Part shown: positions 53,521-62,672 of the stretch, in pieces
Layout: every line of letters begins with the position of its first letter
How positions within the stretch are numbered: position 1 is the first letter of the stretch
Origin: Sphingomonas crocodyli
GTDB lineage: Bacteria; Pseudomonadota; Alphaproteobacteria; Sphingomonadales; Sphingomonadaceae
Assembly: GCF_004005865.1 (NCBI RefSeq)
Contig: NZ_SACN01000003.1
Location: 62,001-126,000, forward strand
Direction of reading: 5' to 3'
DNA: 64,000 nucleotides
Program-made: the position numbers and the translations under genes
The notes under the pieces: model-generated
What the model was told of the DNA's origin: nothing
Database searches by the model: none
The model's input: the letters and a program-made list of their open reading frames with translations, nothing else

Positions 53521-53980
53521 TGGTAACATCCGTCTAAGACGAAAGCGATTCGTTGATAAATCAGACTAGGTAAAAAATCGAGTCGAATCGATTGCGATGC
53601 ACTGCAGCATCGTAGTATCCTAGCTGATCCAAGAAGGAAGATCTTGGATTTGGGGGATTTTTACCCAGCATATGGCAGGTCGCAACTTCCGATCAAGGCT
53701 GCAACCATCAAGGCTGCGGCCTGTCATATGTCAACATTACCTGACTTTGCTGTTAATACGGTCTTTGCCCATGATGGATCAGAAGCATGGAGAACTAGTC
53801 GCTGCAGTAAAGCGCTTCCCACTGTCAGTCGATGCGGCAGGCGTCGGGGTAGTTCCTTCTATCGGCCAGATCGTCAAGTATCAGCGATATAGTGTCAGCC
53901 AATCCGGGCCGGCCATGTCTGGCATCTCAATTGGCTGGATCGAGATCACTATGTAGGTGGATATATTGAACCGTTGTCCG
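53521..53980. other. Intergenic stretch, no supported gene
   Basis: These 460 bases contain two overlapping plus-strand frames with Ser/Arg-rich, cysteine-containing translations and no ribosome sites. The A/T-rich start of the region should carry the promoter of the coiled-coil gene at 53341. Confidence 0.5.
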
Positions 53981-54202
53981 TCAGCGATGGGCACGGCCCG
54001 CCGTCATTAGCAATCTGTCTCTCACGTCATGTTCGAGGAGCCGCTTTCCGCACGCTTCGGCTGCCTTGTCCAACAGCTCCATGCTGGTTTCAATCGCGGC
54101 TTCTGCGGTAAAGATAACCCGATTTCCGTCGGGGCAAGCGACCTCCACAGCGCCCGCTACGCTAGAGACCTTCGGTGCCTGCTCGTATATCTTCTCGATC
54201 AT
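53981..54202 (-). CDS. Hypothetical protein (73 residues)
   Basis: GGGAG lies eight bases before ATG 54202. The product reads IEKIYEQAPKVSSVAGAVEV, ACPDGNRVIFTAEAAIETSM, ELLDKAAEACGKRLLE. The VEV-x-CPDG-x-RV-x-FTAEAA-x-E-T-S part looks like a short beta hairpin followed by two helices. No family known to me. Cytoplasmic. Confidence 0.65.
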   Translation of the reverse strand: MIEKIYEQAPKVSSVAGAVEVACPDGNRVIFTAEAAIETSMELLDKAAEACGKRLLEHDVRDRLLMTAGRAHR

Positions 54203-54469
54203 CGCTCATCTCCCGCACACACGCCGCTACTAGTATCGGAACGTTTGATATCAGATATTTGGTCGGAGATTTTGTCCAACTAAGATATCATACGGGGCCG
54301 GGAGGACTGCGCAGATTTCAGGTCTCCAACTTTTTCGCGCCTAGGCGAATTACCTATATGAGCTACTGCCTACCCTGCGGTGTCATGGGCTAGCGGCCTG
54401 GCAGCTTAAGACTTTGAGAAGGCGCTTTGGCTATTCTGGAGACGCCTAGGTGACTGGGCGAGTATGCTT

Positions 54470-54703
54470 AGGTGGCCTACCGAAGAATTTTTGGCAGGCC
54501 ACTTGGCTTGCGGCGATCAGGCTCGAGCCTAGTCGCCTTCGCGCTGATCCAGGCCACTCGCCGTGCGGAAATGTCCCATCGCTCGATCGTGCCAACGCCC
54601 CGCCAAAGTCGGTGGTGGAACTTAGCCGCTCGGAATGCTTTTAGACATGACGTCATCAGGACATTCCTGCGGCCCGTCGGATACTCGACGGGCCCTTTTT
54701 TTT
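54470..54703 (+). ncRNA. Candidate structured small RNA ending in an intrinsic terminator
   Basis: No convincing plus-strand gene precedes the strong terminator at 54671, yet the preceding 200 bases are full of complementary arms. They are GTGGCCT...AGGCCAC near 54472-54503; GGCGA...TCGCC enclosing the palindrome AGGCTCGAGCCT near 54512-54540; and GGAATG (54632-54637) with CATTCC (54662-54667) enclosing the palindrome ATGACGTCAT. Together these suggest an independent RNA of 150-230 bases. The 5' end and family are unknown; a 64-codon frame across the region is a weaker explanation. Confidence 0.4.
54671..54703 (+). terminator. Rho-independent terminator
   Basis: GGCCCGTCG (54671-54679) and CGACGGGCC (54686-54694) form a perfect nine-base GC-rich stem with a six-base loop. 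It is followed directly by T8. It is the strongest terminator seen in the window and points to the plus strand. Confidence 0.9.
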
Positions 54704-55000
54704 ACCAGCGCTAAGGCTGTCGTCTTCGACACAGATTGGATCAACGCAGCCTTCTCTCTTTTGACTTCGCAATGTCCCGGAAAGCGTCTTTCGGGTGCAG
54801 GCGCTTGATCGCATCTAAGGTGGCATCTACCAGCCTTCGCTGCCTTTCGGACCTGTGCGATCCTGGCAGCGATTGCGGTGTCAGCGCGCGCAAGGCGGGA
54901 GACCAGAACCTCCCCAGTACCATCACACATCGAGATTGCTGCTGACAGCAGAATTGTTGTATAGATTTCACTATAGCAAATTGGCTGGCTCGGGGGGGCT

Positions 55001-55207
55001 ATGGTTGACTTTGCCGATGGGGATTGGGTCCGACTGAAAAGTGGCGGGCCTGTTATGAAAGTGATGGATTCCCAAAATCGTAGCGAAGATGGGAATGAGA
55101 TCTCCACGTTTTGGTTCGTAGGTAATCAGAAGCATTGTGCGCGCTTCTTAGTGACTGACCTGGTGATGTCGGTCCCCAGACGCGCGACCTTACGACTGCG
55201 CGATTAG
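55001..55207 (+). CDS. YodC-like DUF2158 protein
   Basis: The 68-residue protein has the small barrel pattern FADGDWVRLKSGGPVMKVMD near the start, followed by ISTFWFVGNQKHCARFL. The V-x-L-K-S-G-G-P-x-M-x-V core is diagnostic for DUF2158; the usual C-x-W-F in the second half is replaced by a looser C-A-R-F. A GGGGGG tract seven bases upstream acts as ribosome site. Function of the family unknown. Confidence 0.75.
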   Translation: MVDFADGDWVRLKSGGPVMKVMDSQNRSEDGNEISTFWFVGNQKHCARFLVTDLVMSVPRRATLRLRD

Positions 55208-55282
55208 CAGCCCGATTATCGGCCGTGCTTCGTAATGATCTCGCGCCGGGGAGTCATTAACGATCGCACCAGGATCTTTGGG

Positions 55283-55319
55283 AAAAAAGAGCCCGCCGAG
55301 AAAGGGGGGGCGGCGGGCT
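55283..55319 (-). terminator. Rho-independent terminator on the minus strand
   Basis: On the minus strand AGCCCGCCG (55319-55311) pairs with CGGCGGGCT (55298-55290) around a 12-base loop, and a T6 run follows at 55288-55283. It lies about 220 bases after the HTH gene at 55541, the nearest minus-strand gene, and likely ends its transcript. Confidence 0.8.
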
Positions 55320-55540
55320 GCAGGCTGCTCGAGATATTATGATTTAAGAAGATTGCTCCCGTGATTTTGTTCCAATGAAAGAACGAAGTGTAGACGAGGC
55401 GATTGTGCGGGGAGACAGACGGAGGCATCATACGCCACCCGGCTGCAGAAAGAGAATTGCGGGCGGCGCCGCGGGCGCGACCCATCACCGCTTTAGCCCC
55501 GCCCTGTAGGCGTGTCGGTTTCGTTTATTGCCAAGCGGCT

Positions 55541-55813
55541 TTAGAGCAGAGGGAGCTGATGCAGGTCTTCGGTCAGGCCGACAGCGGGACTCCATGGATC
55601 TCGAGCGCCAAGCACCCGTTCGTCCACCATAAGGGTGTTTGCCAGGAACAAGCGGTCCAGATCGTCCAGGCGCTTTGGCGAGCCGCGCTTGACATATTGC
55701 TGCAGATAGGCGGGATCACGACCAAGTCGACGGGAAAGCTCCGCCAGCGATAAATTGCTCTCCTTCACCAAACGTCCCAGCGTAAAGCGGACGACAGAAG
55801 GTGACGGGGACAT
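55541..55813 (-). CDS. Small helix-turn-helix protein (XRE-like)
   Basis: AAAGGAG lies seven bases before ATG 55813. The 90-residue protein reads VVRFTLGRLVKESNLSLAEL then SRRLGRDPAYLQQYVKRGSP. The L-S-L-A-E-L-S-R-R-L-G-R-D-x-x-Y-L-x-Q-Y-V segment resembles the DNA-binding half of phage-type CI/S24 regulators of alphaproteobacteria. The peptidase half is missing. A terminator follows at 55283. Probably a DNA-binding regulator; target unknown. Confidence 0.7.
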   Translation of the reverse strand: MSPSPSVVRFTLGRLVKESNLSLAELSRRLGRDPAYLQQYVKRGSPKRLDDLDRLFLANTLMVDERVLGARDPWSPAVGLTEDLHQLPLL

Positions 55814-56170
55814 GCAGAAGCTCCTTTGACGGTGAGGCTGATCGAATGGAGGCATCTATGCTTTGCTCCGATCGCGCAAGGCTGGCGAACTGATGGAGCT
55901 TGCGCAGATTGTCAAACATTGGGTCTGGTGGCGGAGTGAAGGTGCCGAGCGCCTGGATTTGCCGTCGATCGACGTTGGTGGAGTGAGTGGCGCACGAGGA
56001 ACGCGAAAGACTGAGGTACCCTTCGATCGATCGGCGCGGATTTTAATATTGCTGCATCTGCGAAATGTTGGTTGATAGGGAGGGCGGTGTGATTGCGGGC
56101 CACATCGACTCAATGTGCTCGGCATGATCGCGTCGGGGAATGTAAGCCTCTGCGAAGGGAGCGGGTTGAG

Positions 56171-57055
56171 GTGAGTGACCAGCCATATCTGTCGATCGTA
56201 ATTCCGACGATGAACCGCAAAGAGCAGACCGTCGCGACGGTCGACGCGCTTCTTGAGCTCGGACTAGGCAATATCGAGATCATCGTTGTCGATGATGGGT
56301 CGACCGACGGGTCAGAGAATGTCGATCTGCGCCGCCCTGGTCACAACATCAATTTCATCAAGCACGGGCGAAATCGCGGCGGCTGCGCCGCCAGAAACAC
56401 CGGGATCGATGCCGCCAGCGCGGACCTCGTGGCCTTGCTGGACTCAGATGATCGATGGCTACCAGCGAAAATCGATCGTCAACTTGAAGCGATAAAGCGG
56501 CACGGGCGAGATCGCGACTTTATAGCAGTAGGCAATGTGATTTCGCGTCGGGGCAGCGATGAACATCTTCACAACAAGCGCGGGCCAGATCGCGAGGAGG
56601 ACATTAGCGAATATCTGATGGTCGAACGTCAGGCCCTGCAAACATCTACCATGCTCCTGCCGACCAACCTGGCTCAGCGCATCAGGTTTCGAGATGGACT
56701 GAAGCGACACCAGGATTGGGACTTCATATTGCGCGTTTTGGCGGACGGTGCCGATCTGCTCTATGATGACGAGCCGCTCGCAATCTACGATCTCGATCTA
56801 CAGCCCGGGCGTGTATCACTTCAGCCTAGGCGGCTCGCTGCAACGCTTGAGTGGATAAAACTGGCAGGAAACCTTATCTCCGAGCGTGCCGGGCGTGTAT
56901 ATTTTGTGAGAGCCGCCCTCAGCCGCGACGGACTGAACGAGCCTCGTGTGGCGTTGCGCGGACTGGCCTGGCTGGCGACCCGCTCACCCCTCGCTATCGT
57001 CAGCTTGATCGCTACGCTCGCACAAGTCGGCATTCAAAAACTCGCAGCGCGGTAG
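56171..57055 (+). CDS. Family 2 glycosyltransferase
   Basis: The 294-residue GT-A protein contains YLSIVIPTMNRKEQTVATVD, NIEIIVVDDGSTDGSENVDL, GGCAARNTGIDAASADLVAL followed by LDSDDRWLPAKIDRQLEAI (metal-binding D-S-D-D), and LKRHQDWDFILRVLADG. GTG 56171 is chosen, since it lies nine bases after AAGGGAG and directly before the conserved first strand; the longer frame from 56093 adds an unlikely Cys/Arg-rich start. It is convergent with the gene at 57146. Probably involved in surface glycan synthesis, distant from the main cluster. Confidence 0.88.
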   Translation: MSDQPYLSIVIPTMNRKEQTVATVDALLELGLGNIEIIVVDDGSTDGSENVDLRRPGHNINFIKHGRNRGGCAARNTGIDAASADLVALLDSDDRWLPAKIDRQLEAIKRHGRDRDFIAVGNVISRRGSDEHLHNKRGPDREEDISEYLMVERQALQTSTMLLPTNLAQRIRFRDGLKRHQDWDFILRVLADGADLLYDDEPLAIYDLDLQPGRVSLQPRRLAATLEWIKLAGNLISERAGRVYFVRAALSRDGLNEPRVALRGLAWLATRSPLAIVSLIATLAQVGIQKLAAR

Positions 57056-57145
57056 CGCTTCCGGCGGTTTCCTCGCGCGGTCGAGCCTTGAGCCTGCGGT
57101 CAGCATCACGATTGGTTTGCGCGCATCCAGTTAAGAAAGCAGCCC

Positions 57146-57817
57146 CTACCGAAAATCGCGTTTTGCCCGCTCGATGACGTCCTGGGTCGGAGCTGGGCGA
57201 TCAGGATGCACAGAGAATATCGCCATGCGCCCGACGAGTTCGGGTGTGCCGAGCGAATATTCCAAGGGCCGGTACCAATCTTTGTCACCATAATCGTCGA
57301 CACAGATCGTCGTGGACTGGCCCAGGCGGTGCGCTTCCTGCGCACAGACCAGGGCGCAAGCCATCCGAAACCGGCCATCGACGAGAATGAGATCCGGGAA
57401 CCGGCCGCCCAGCTTTGAGATATGACGACGCGGAGCTTCAGTATATTCGTCCCACCGCGCTCGGCGTGCCGGTGTTTGCCGCTTGAAAACCGGGTAGCTC
57501 CAATCCCGGGTAAGCCCGAGATCGATGAAAAGCATTGTGTTCGTGGTGGCGGGGTGGATTTTCGCCTGCACCGCACGCCCGAACCAGCGGTCGCTCTCGA
57601 CTGTGATCGTCTCAATGCCAAGTTGAGCGGCCACGACGGTAGAGCCCCCCGAGCCAAACTCCAAATATAATTTTGAAGATCGAAGGCGATCTATGAAGGG
57701 CTCGGTCGAAAGCGGGTCAAAGTGCGGTCGATCGGGGACATCGAACCCCTTTACGCGCTGCATATAAAGAAAGTGTGCAAAACCGAGGCCTTTGCGCGCA
57801 TTGGCGACAAGTCCCAT
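57146..57817 (-). CDS. Methyltransferase-like Rossmann protein of unknown function
   Basis: The 223-residue protein has a SAM-type nucleotide-binding opening SSKLYLEFGSGGSTVVAAQL near residue 47, ETITVESDRWFGRAVQ near 70 and FPDLILVDGRFRMACAL near 135, and ends VGRMAIFSVHPDRPAPTQ. The E-F-G-S-G-G-S-T / V-E-S-D / V-D-G-R series is typical of a family of class I methyltransferase-like proteins found beside glycosyltransferases. Catalytic activity and substrate are not known. Convergent with the GT2 gene at 56171. Confidence 0.72.
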   Translation of the reverse strand: MGLVANARKGLGFAHFLYMQRVKGFDVPDRPHFDPLSTEPFIDRLRSSKLYLEFGSGGSTVVAAQLGIETITVESDRWFGRAVQAKIHPATTNTMLFIDLGLTRDWSYPVFKRQTPARRARWDEYTEAPRRHISKLGGRFPDLILVDGRFRMACALVCAQEAHRLGQSTTICVDDYGDKDWYRPLEYSLGTPELVGRMAIFSVHPDRPAPTQDVIERAKRDFR

Positions 57818-58808
57818 GAATCCCTCCCCGAATTTATTTTATCCTACAATCAATGTCCTTGAGGCTCAACGATAAGAATCCAGGGAAACGAAATGTAATA
57901 TTGCTTCGCAGAGTTTGGTGGAATCCGTAAGCATGGTTCGCACAGATCCGTTGCGATACCGTGACGGCATTGGGCGACGCGAATTGCTCGTCGCTTGCTG
58001 ATCCTTACTGCTCCTCACCGGCTTAAAGCGACGCACGGAAAAACGCGATCTGTCACTCTATAGATTTTATCCGCGCTATCGCGCATGATGCCGATCCTGC
58101 GAGCGTGATCGGGATCATATAGCCCGCCAGCTGCCTGCCCCGCCGCAAGTGCTCTGGGCAGGGCAGGCTGGGCGGCGAGGTTTGGGATGCGCCGCCCCAT
58201 CGGGGAAGCCGCAACAATATACCAACGTTCCATGGCCGTTAGGGTATTTGGGGTGAACTGCCGCGAAAATCGGCTGAAAACGGCTAGACCGGCGCCTCCT
58301 GTCGGAGGCGTGTGATGTGCAATGAAGTGGCGCGTATGTCGGCAGGCCGCGCGAGTACGTCGGTTGCAGCCTAAGACGGATTAGCGCAGCCTGCCGTATT
58401 GCGGAAGATTCCTCCCCCAATTTCGAAGGAACGTGGCTTCGCTTTGGAATGTTCCAGCCAAAGATTTGTGTGTGTGCCCCAAAGCGGGATTCGTCCCATC
58501 GACCGATGGAGTTCGCTTAGATACCGAGTGGCACGCGGAGTGTATCCCTAACTTGGCATGCCAGTCAGGGTCGCAAAAGCATATTTGATGACGGTCAAGG
58601 CCGATGCGGCGACGATCTCTTCTGGCCAAATATGCAGCATGATTGCTCACGCATTCAAAAGGCTCACCCGCGAGATGCGAGGGCGGAGCAAGAAAGGCAC
58701 ACGCGCCTCGCCGATCAAGCGCGATACGTGCTGCACTTGTCAGCTTGTTGATGGGACAAATGCAGTCTTGTTTCGCCCAGGCGTGATCATCTGCCGTTTT
58801 ATTTTTCG
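57818..58808. other. Gene-poor kilobase, nothing supported
   Basis: Several 70-150 codon frames overlap on both strands (largest 58381-58824 minus and 58558-58878 plus) but their translations are Cys/His/Arg rich without known motifs or ribosome sites. I see no IS ends or RNA signatures. Likely decayed or regulatory DNA. Confidence 0.5.
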
Positions 58809-59033
58809 TCAGCGCTTTACCCATCGAGCGGAGGAGCGGAACTGCTGCGGGGATGATCCAGTTGCGGCTTCGGCTTGACGAGCCGAACGCTTACTAAGCC
58901 ACAGGTCCGCCATCACCGAAGCATCCGGTACGAGTTGAGCATAGCCAAGCGCATCAAAACGCAATGCAAACCGAAAGCTATTGAATGCGCACTCGGCTTT
59001 CTCAAGCGGCACAGCCGCAAACCGCTGTAACAC
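58809..59033 (-). CDS. Hypothetical protein (74 residues), tentative
   Basis: The frame begins with GTG 59033: LQRFAAVPLEKAECAFNSFR, then FALRFDALGYAQLVPDASVM and ADLWLSKRSARQAEAATGSS. The composition, especially LRFDALGYA-x-x-VPD-x-x-VMADLWL, looks like a real conserved small protein. The ribosome site is weak. No function known. Confidence 0.35.
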   Translation of the reverse strand: MLQRFAAVPLEKAECAFNSFRFALRFDALGYAQLVPDASVMADLWLSKRSARQAEAATGSSPQQFRSSARWVKR

Positions 59034-59266
59034 CCGTTACACCCTAATATCGGGATCCAGTGGCTCGCGACACTGATCGAGCAAGACGGTGACGATCGAT
59101 AAGTTATTGCCTCACTTGAAAATAATGACCTCCACGATTGCAAATGCGCAAACCCAGAACAGGGGTACCAAGCTCCTTGAGAACCTAACCCATTGAAGCT
59201 TAGAGAATATAGATAAACATAGATGACTAGAGATCAATCCGTTTTGGTTTCAATTTAACTGTGATA

Positions 59267-59467
59267 ATGGTCGACTCGTCTTTGGACGGGAACTATGTAT
59301 GTCGCGGGAGCTTATCGGCAGCTATGGAAAGATATAGCGAAGCCAAAGCCGCGCTGGAACTGGAGCGCCTGCGCCGCGAGCAGCATTTGCTGCGGATGCG
59401 CAAGGAGGAACTGCGCGCTCGCCTGGAAAGATTTGCGGCGCGGCGCGATGATCGCGGCGGAGGTTAA
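59267..59467 (+). CDS. Small coiled-coil protein (paralogue of 53341)
   Basis: The conserved part reads SLSAAMERYSEAKAALELER then LRREQHLLRMRKEELRARLE and RFAARRDDRGGG, a single charged helix with Leu heptads. It matches the gene at 53341 from S-x-S-x-x-MERYSEA onward. Start codon unclear: ATG 59267 has no ribosome site, ATG 59324 begins at MERYSEA and has GGGAG 13 bases upstream. Cytoplasmic; function unknown. Confidence 0.55.
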   Translation: MVDSSLDGNYVCRGSLSAAMERYSEAKAALELERLRREQHLLRMRKEELRARLERFAARRDDRGGG

Positions 59468-59841
59468 GACGTGGTGCTGCATTGACCAACAAGCCGTCCG
59501 CGAGGCTTAAAGAGCGAACAGATATTATGCCGGTTGGCGATAGCTGTGTATTATACGCGCCGCACGTGATCTGCCCCGCTCCGAAATCAGTGTTTCCAGT
59601 CAACGTCGCGCGACCTGATCGTTCGTGGGAACTCTCGATAGGTGGCTGCCAAATCTAGTTCGTGTGCATCGGACTGCGGGGCTGCTCACTATCTGACATC
59701 GATCACAAGAAACAGTCGCAAAGTCGATTTGTCGCCTCGATCGCGCAAAGTCGCTGGACATGGAAGGCTAACCGTAACATCCGCGTGTCAGAAGGAATCG
59801 CGAGGCCAAGAGGCGTAAAGGTCGCGCAAAAGGGGTGAGCG

Positions 59842-60147
59842 TTGATCGACAGACCAAAAATCTGGTCGGCTGGCCTATGGACATTGGGCATCACCGCGAC
59901 GCTCATCGGCGGCTATTATGCCGAGGCCCTAGACGTTACTCCCGCAACGGCGAGCTTTCATCCCGGTCGGCGCTCATCATCGACAGATGCGCTGAATGAA
60001 AAAGTAAATGGGCCCGAGCCCGTGATCCTTACGACCGCTACGGCGGTCGACCTCGTTGCCTCCGACCCCCCGCAGGTCACGCAGGCCAATTTCTCATCGG
60101 GGAAGCGGACCGCCTTTGCCGAGGCGGAGGTGCCGAAAGTCTATTAA
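59842..60147 (+). CDS. Small exported or membrane-anchored protein
   Basis: TTG 59842 lies six bases after AAAGGGG. The 101-residue product has one N-terminal hydrophobic segment (IWSAGLWTLGITATLIGGYY) and then a Ser/Thr/Val-rich tail (SFHPGRRSSSTDALNEK; VILTTATAVDLVASDPPQVT) outside the membrane. No family recognised. It could be a signal anchor or an uncleaved lipoprotein-like segment (no lipobox Cys). Confidence 0.5.
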   Translation: MIDRPKIWSAGLWTLGITATLIGGYYAEALDVTPATASFHPGRRSSSTDALNEKVNGPEPVILTTATAVDLVASDPPQVTQANFSSGKRTAFAEAEVPKVY

Positions 60148-60569
60148 GAGGAGGATCCCTGTCGAAAGGCGGCAGCTGGGGTCGCATATTCAGATAGAAT
60201 GTCTGCAAAGCGATTTGGCGCCGCGCTCGCGCCGCGCTCGCGGCGAGTACGTGCGAGGCGTATCCGCTATATGGCGGACAGGTTGTTGCCCCGCCAGCCA
60301 TGATTTCTTTACACGGGTGGAACCCAGGTAGGATCGGCGATCAGATTCACGACCAATGTCGAATATACGCACCAATTTGCAGATCAGCGTTAAAGATGCT
60401 GTGAGAAATAAATGATAATCGAGCTTTGTCGGTTTGGTCACCGACACCTTGTGAGTGCCGCGCTCGGACCACCTCTGGGCGCGGCCAACAAAGATCAGCG
60501 ATCTGCTGCGGACTGTGCAACCGACCTGAACTCACAGCGCGATCTAATGCTTCCTTAACGTCGACTATA
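60148..60569. other. Intergenic stretch between convergent genes
   Basis: Over 400 bases after the small exported protein gene and after the end of the decayed hipA. It contains CGCCGCGCTCG repeated in tandem (near 60220-60243), otherwise nothing recognisable; frames present are shadows. Confidence 0.5.
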
Positions 60570-61821
60570 TCACGCCGTTGCGAGTGCCATGCTTTGCGCC
60601 CGTGATAAGATAGTGTCGCGCAGGCCGTCCAAATATTCTGAAGGTTCGAGCCCCGGAACCTCGATCGTGTCGACCTTCGTTAGGATCTCTTGAGCAAGCG
60701 CTGAGGCGCGACGCCTGACGGCAGGCAACGCGATCTCGGTTTCCGACGCCAGGCGGGCGAGCGCTTTTCCATCGACAATCTGCGCACTAGGCTGGCCAAC
60801 AGAGAATTGTTCGCCGGGGAAAGGCGCAGCCGACAGCCGTTTAGCGACAAGATCATAAAGGGCGCTAGGACCGTAGCTTCAGGACGCATAAGCAGGCTGT
60901 AATTCTCGCCCCCTCTTCCTTCGTTGCCGATGATCAGATTGAAGATCGCGCCATCGACGAAGCGGAGCAGTTCTGAATCAGGGTGGGTTGTCGCCGCGCG
61001 AACCAGTCGGGCCGCAGCTCGACATGAGGGCGTCCAAGGCGTCCTTTTTTTGGGTCGGGCGTCATGGCAAGCGCTTGCGCGAAGTCTTCCTGGTGCAAGC
61101 GTTCAACCGAACCGGCTTTGCCTATGGCGCGGTCGTAGCGCGTCACGAGCAAATAGGGTCGGTCGGCCTGACGCCATTCGCCAACTAGGGCGTCGAGGCC
61201 AGATGCGCGCGCCAAAGCAAGGCAGAAAGCTTCGTTGGCAGCGAGGCCAGGCAGATGGTCGGGCTCTCTCTTGATGAGATGTGTCGATGCCTCGCCCTCC
61301 CGCGGAAGCGCGATCCGCCCTGACGGATCCAATAGAACGGGGAGCTTGTCCTGTGCTCCCGCCAGACTGACGCGCGCTCCGCCCTCGCCGACCAACATCG
61401 GCGCGAGCGGCATAGTCTCGATAAGCTCCGCAAGCGCCGAGGCCGCAAGCCCGCAGGGGGTATTGCCGACCAGCGCTGTTCTGGGGACTTCACCCTCTGA
61501 CAAGAAAAGCAGGGCGCCGGCGACTTCTCCCCCCAAAGCGGCGAGCAGGCGAAAGCAGTTGTTCGTGGACAGGCCGAAATTATGGGCAATGGCGGCGCGC
61601 TGTCGTTCCGCCGGTGGAAGGCCGCCGAACACGGCCTTGCAGACAGCGTCGCCAAAGGTTTCGATCGTCTTTGGCAGTGCAAAAGAAGTGGGCTGTGTAT
61701 CAGGCGCTGCGAGCCAAGCTGGCGCATATTCAAAATACATCGTGCCTTGGCGATCGACTGCAAGACCGCCGGCGATGCGCCCTCCGTGCCAGACGATCAG
61801 CTGATCGACTATATCGCGCAT
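60570..61821 (-). pseudogene. hipA: HipA-family kinase, broken by two frameshifts and with lost catalytic motif
   Basis: The N-terminal part is intact: GRIAGGLAVDRQGTMYFEYA, EVAGALLFLSEGEVP and ARVSLAGAQDKLPVLLD (nucleotide-binding loop), then STHLIKREP and YLLVTRYDRAIG. Near 60998 the frame shifts and continues HPDSELLRFVDGAIFNLIIG then NEGRGGENYSLLMRPEATVL. Near 60858 it shifts again to YDLVAKRLSAAPFPGEQFSV and ends ALAQEILTKVDTIEVPGLEP and DTILSRAQSMALATA. The usual catalytic block G-N-x-D-x-H-x-K-N has become G-N-E-G-R-G-G-E-N, losing the catalytic Asp. No HipB antitoxin gene was recognised upstream. A dead persistence-type toxin gene. Confidence 0.85.
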
Positions 61822-62303
61822 ACCATCATATCGCTTTCAGGCTGGCAGGTTTGGCCATCACAGCCACAAGCAGTGAGAAACCTCAGTACCACTGGCAATG
61901 CGTCGTGGCTACAGCCGCTCAAGCTCGACGGCGAAGGCGCCGGCCGAGGTTGGGCGACCAATCTAACTTGGGCGGGCATTCCTTCGAAGCGAAATATCAT
62001 GAGGCCGTGGCGCATTTTCGCCTGCGACCAACGCTGGCCGGAGCTAGGGATGCACAGCCTAGCCATGCGGGAGCGGCTAAGCGTGGTTTGGGAGTCTTGC
62101 TCCACCGCTCCCGGGTACGCACCGCGACTTGCAGATCTGCGACGAGCACATTTCCAAACCATGCGAGCATGGCCGAGATCCGACCTAGCCGATTGAGGCC
62201 CGACGTCGAGACAGCGCTCGACCGACGACAACATCGCTCGACGAACGGCATCTTCGGGCTCGAGCGGGCTGCTACAGTTTGAGCATCTGCAAGCCCGCGA
62301 ATG
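61822..62303. other. Region upstream of hipA remnant, no HipB recognised
   Basis: I looked here for the usual helix-turn-helix antitoxin. A minus frame ends with PVVLRFLTACGCD, faintly like a HipB tail, but no HTH motif precedes it in any frame. I treat the region as non-coding or decayed. Confidence 0.45.
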
Positions 62304-62597
62304 CTAGAAGCTCGCAGGGGGCGGCAAATCCGCACGTCGCCATCGCGCCCTCCTGCACCTCTTGACGGGTAATTTGCTCGACGCCGGCGCTGGGCGACTT
62401 AGCGCATCGATCCCTTCGCGCGTGATGATGTAGAACTGAGCCCGCGTATCAGGATCGACACGCTGTTCGATCCAACCAAATCTCAGGCATTCGATATATC
62501 CCTTATTTGGACTTTGGCGAACCGGCGTCCGTTGCGGGTCATTCGAGCAGGCCGCTTCCAGATATTTGCGATGATAATAGCGGACCTCTTCGGTCAT
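62304..62597 (-). CDS. Hypothetical protein, winged-helix-like
   Basis: A GGGGAGGGG stretch precedes ATG 62597. The 97-residue protein reads TEEVRYYHRKYLEAACSNDP, SPNKGYIECLRFGWIEQRVD and PDTRAQFYIITREGIDALSR. The order helix - LRFGWIEQ - strand FYIITREGIDAL fits a winged-helix fold. The last 25 residues are basic and may result from a shifted frame. Possibly a small DNA-binding protein; no family recognised. Confidence 0.5.
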   Translation of the reverse strand: MTEEVRYYHRKYLEAACSNDPQRTPVRQSPNKGYIECLRFGWIEQRVDPDTRAQFYIITREGIDALSRPAPASSKLPVKRCRRARWRRADLPPPASF

Positions 62598-62672
62598 CCA
62601 GGTCCCCTCCCCAGTGCAATGCAATTTTGATGTCCGCTGGTCGCGACCTGAGAGGAGCGCTGCCATATCGGC

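Noticed and set aside
54622-55107. Minus-strand frames encoding ADTAIAARIAQVRKAAKAG and, in another frame, RLVDATLDAIKRLHPKDAF
   Set aside because: They might be halves of one frameshifted small gene, but neither half has a family match and the joined length is short, so I do not call it.
55216-55488. 90-codon minus-strand frame
   Set aside because: It runs straight through a strong minus-strand terminator hairpin and T-run.
58381-58878. Overlapping 147-codon minus and 106-codon plus frames
   Set aside because: Cys/His/Arg-rich translations, no ribosome site, no motif.
61582-62282. Two long plus-strand frames opposite hipA and beyond
   Set aside because: They run antisense to readable HipA sequence and have shadow-type composition.
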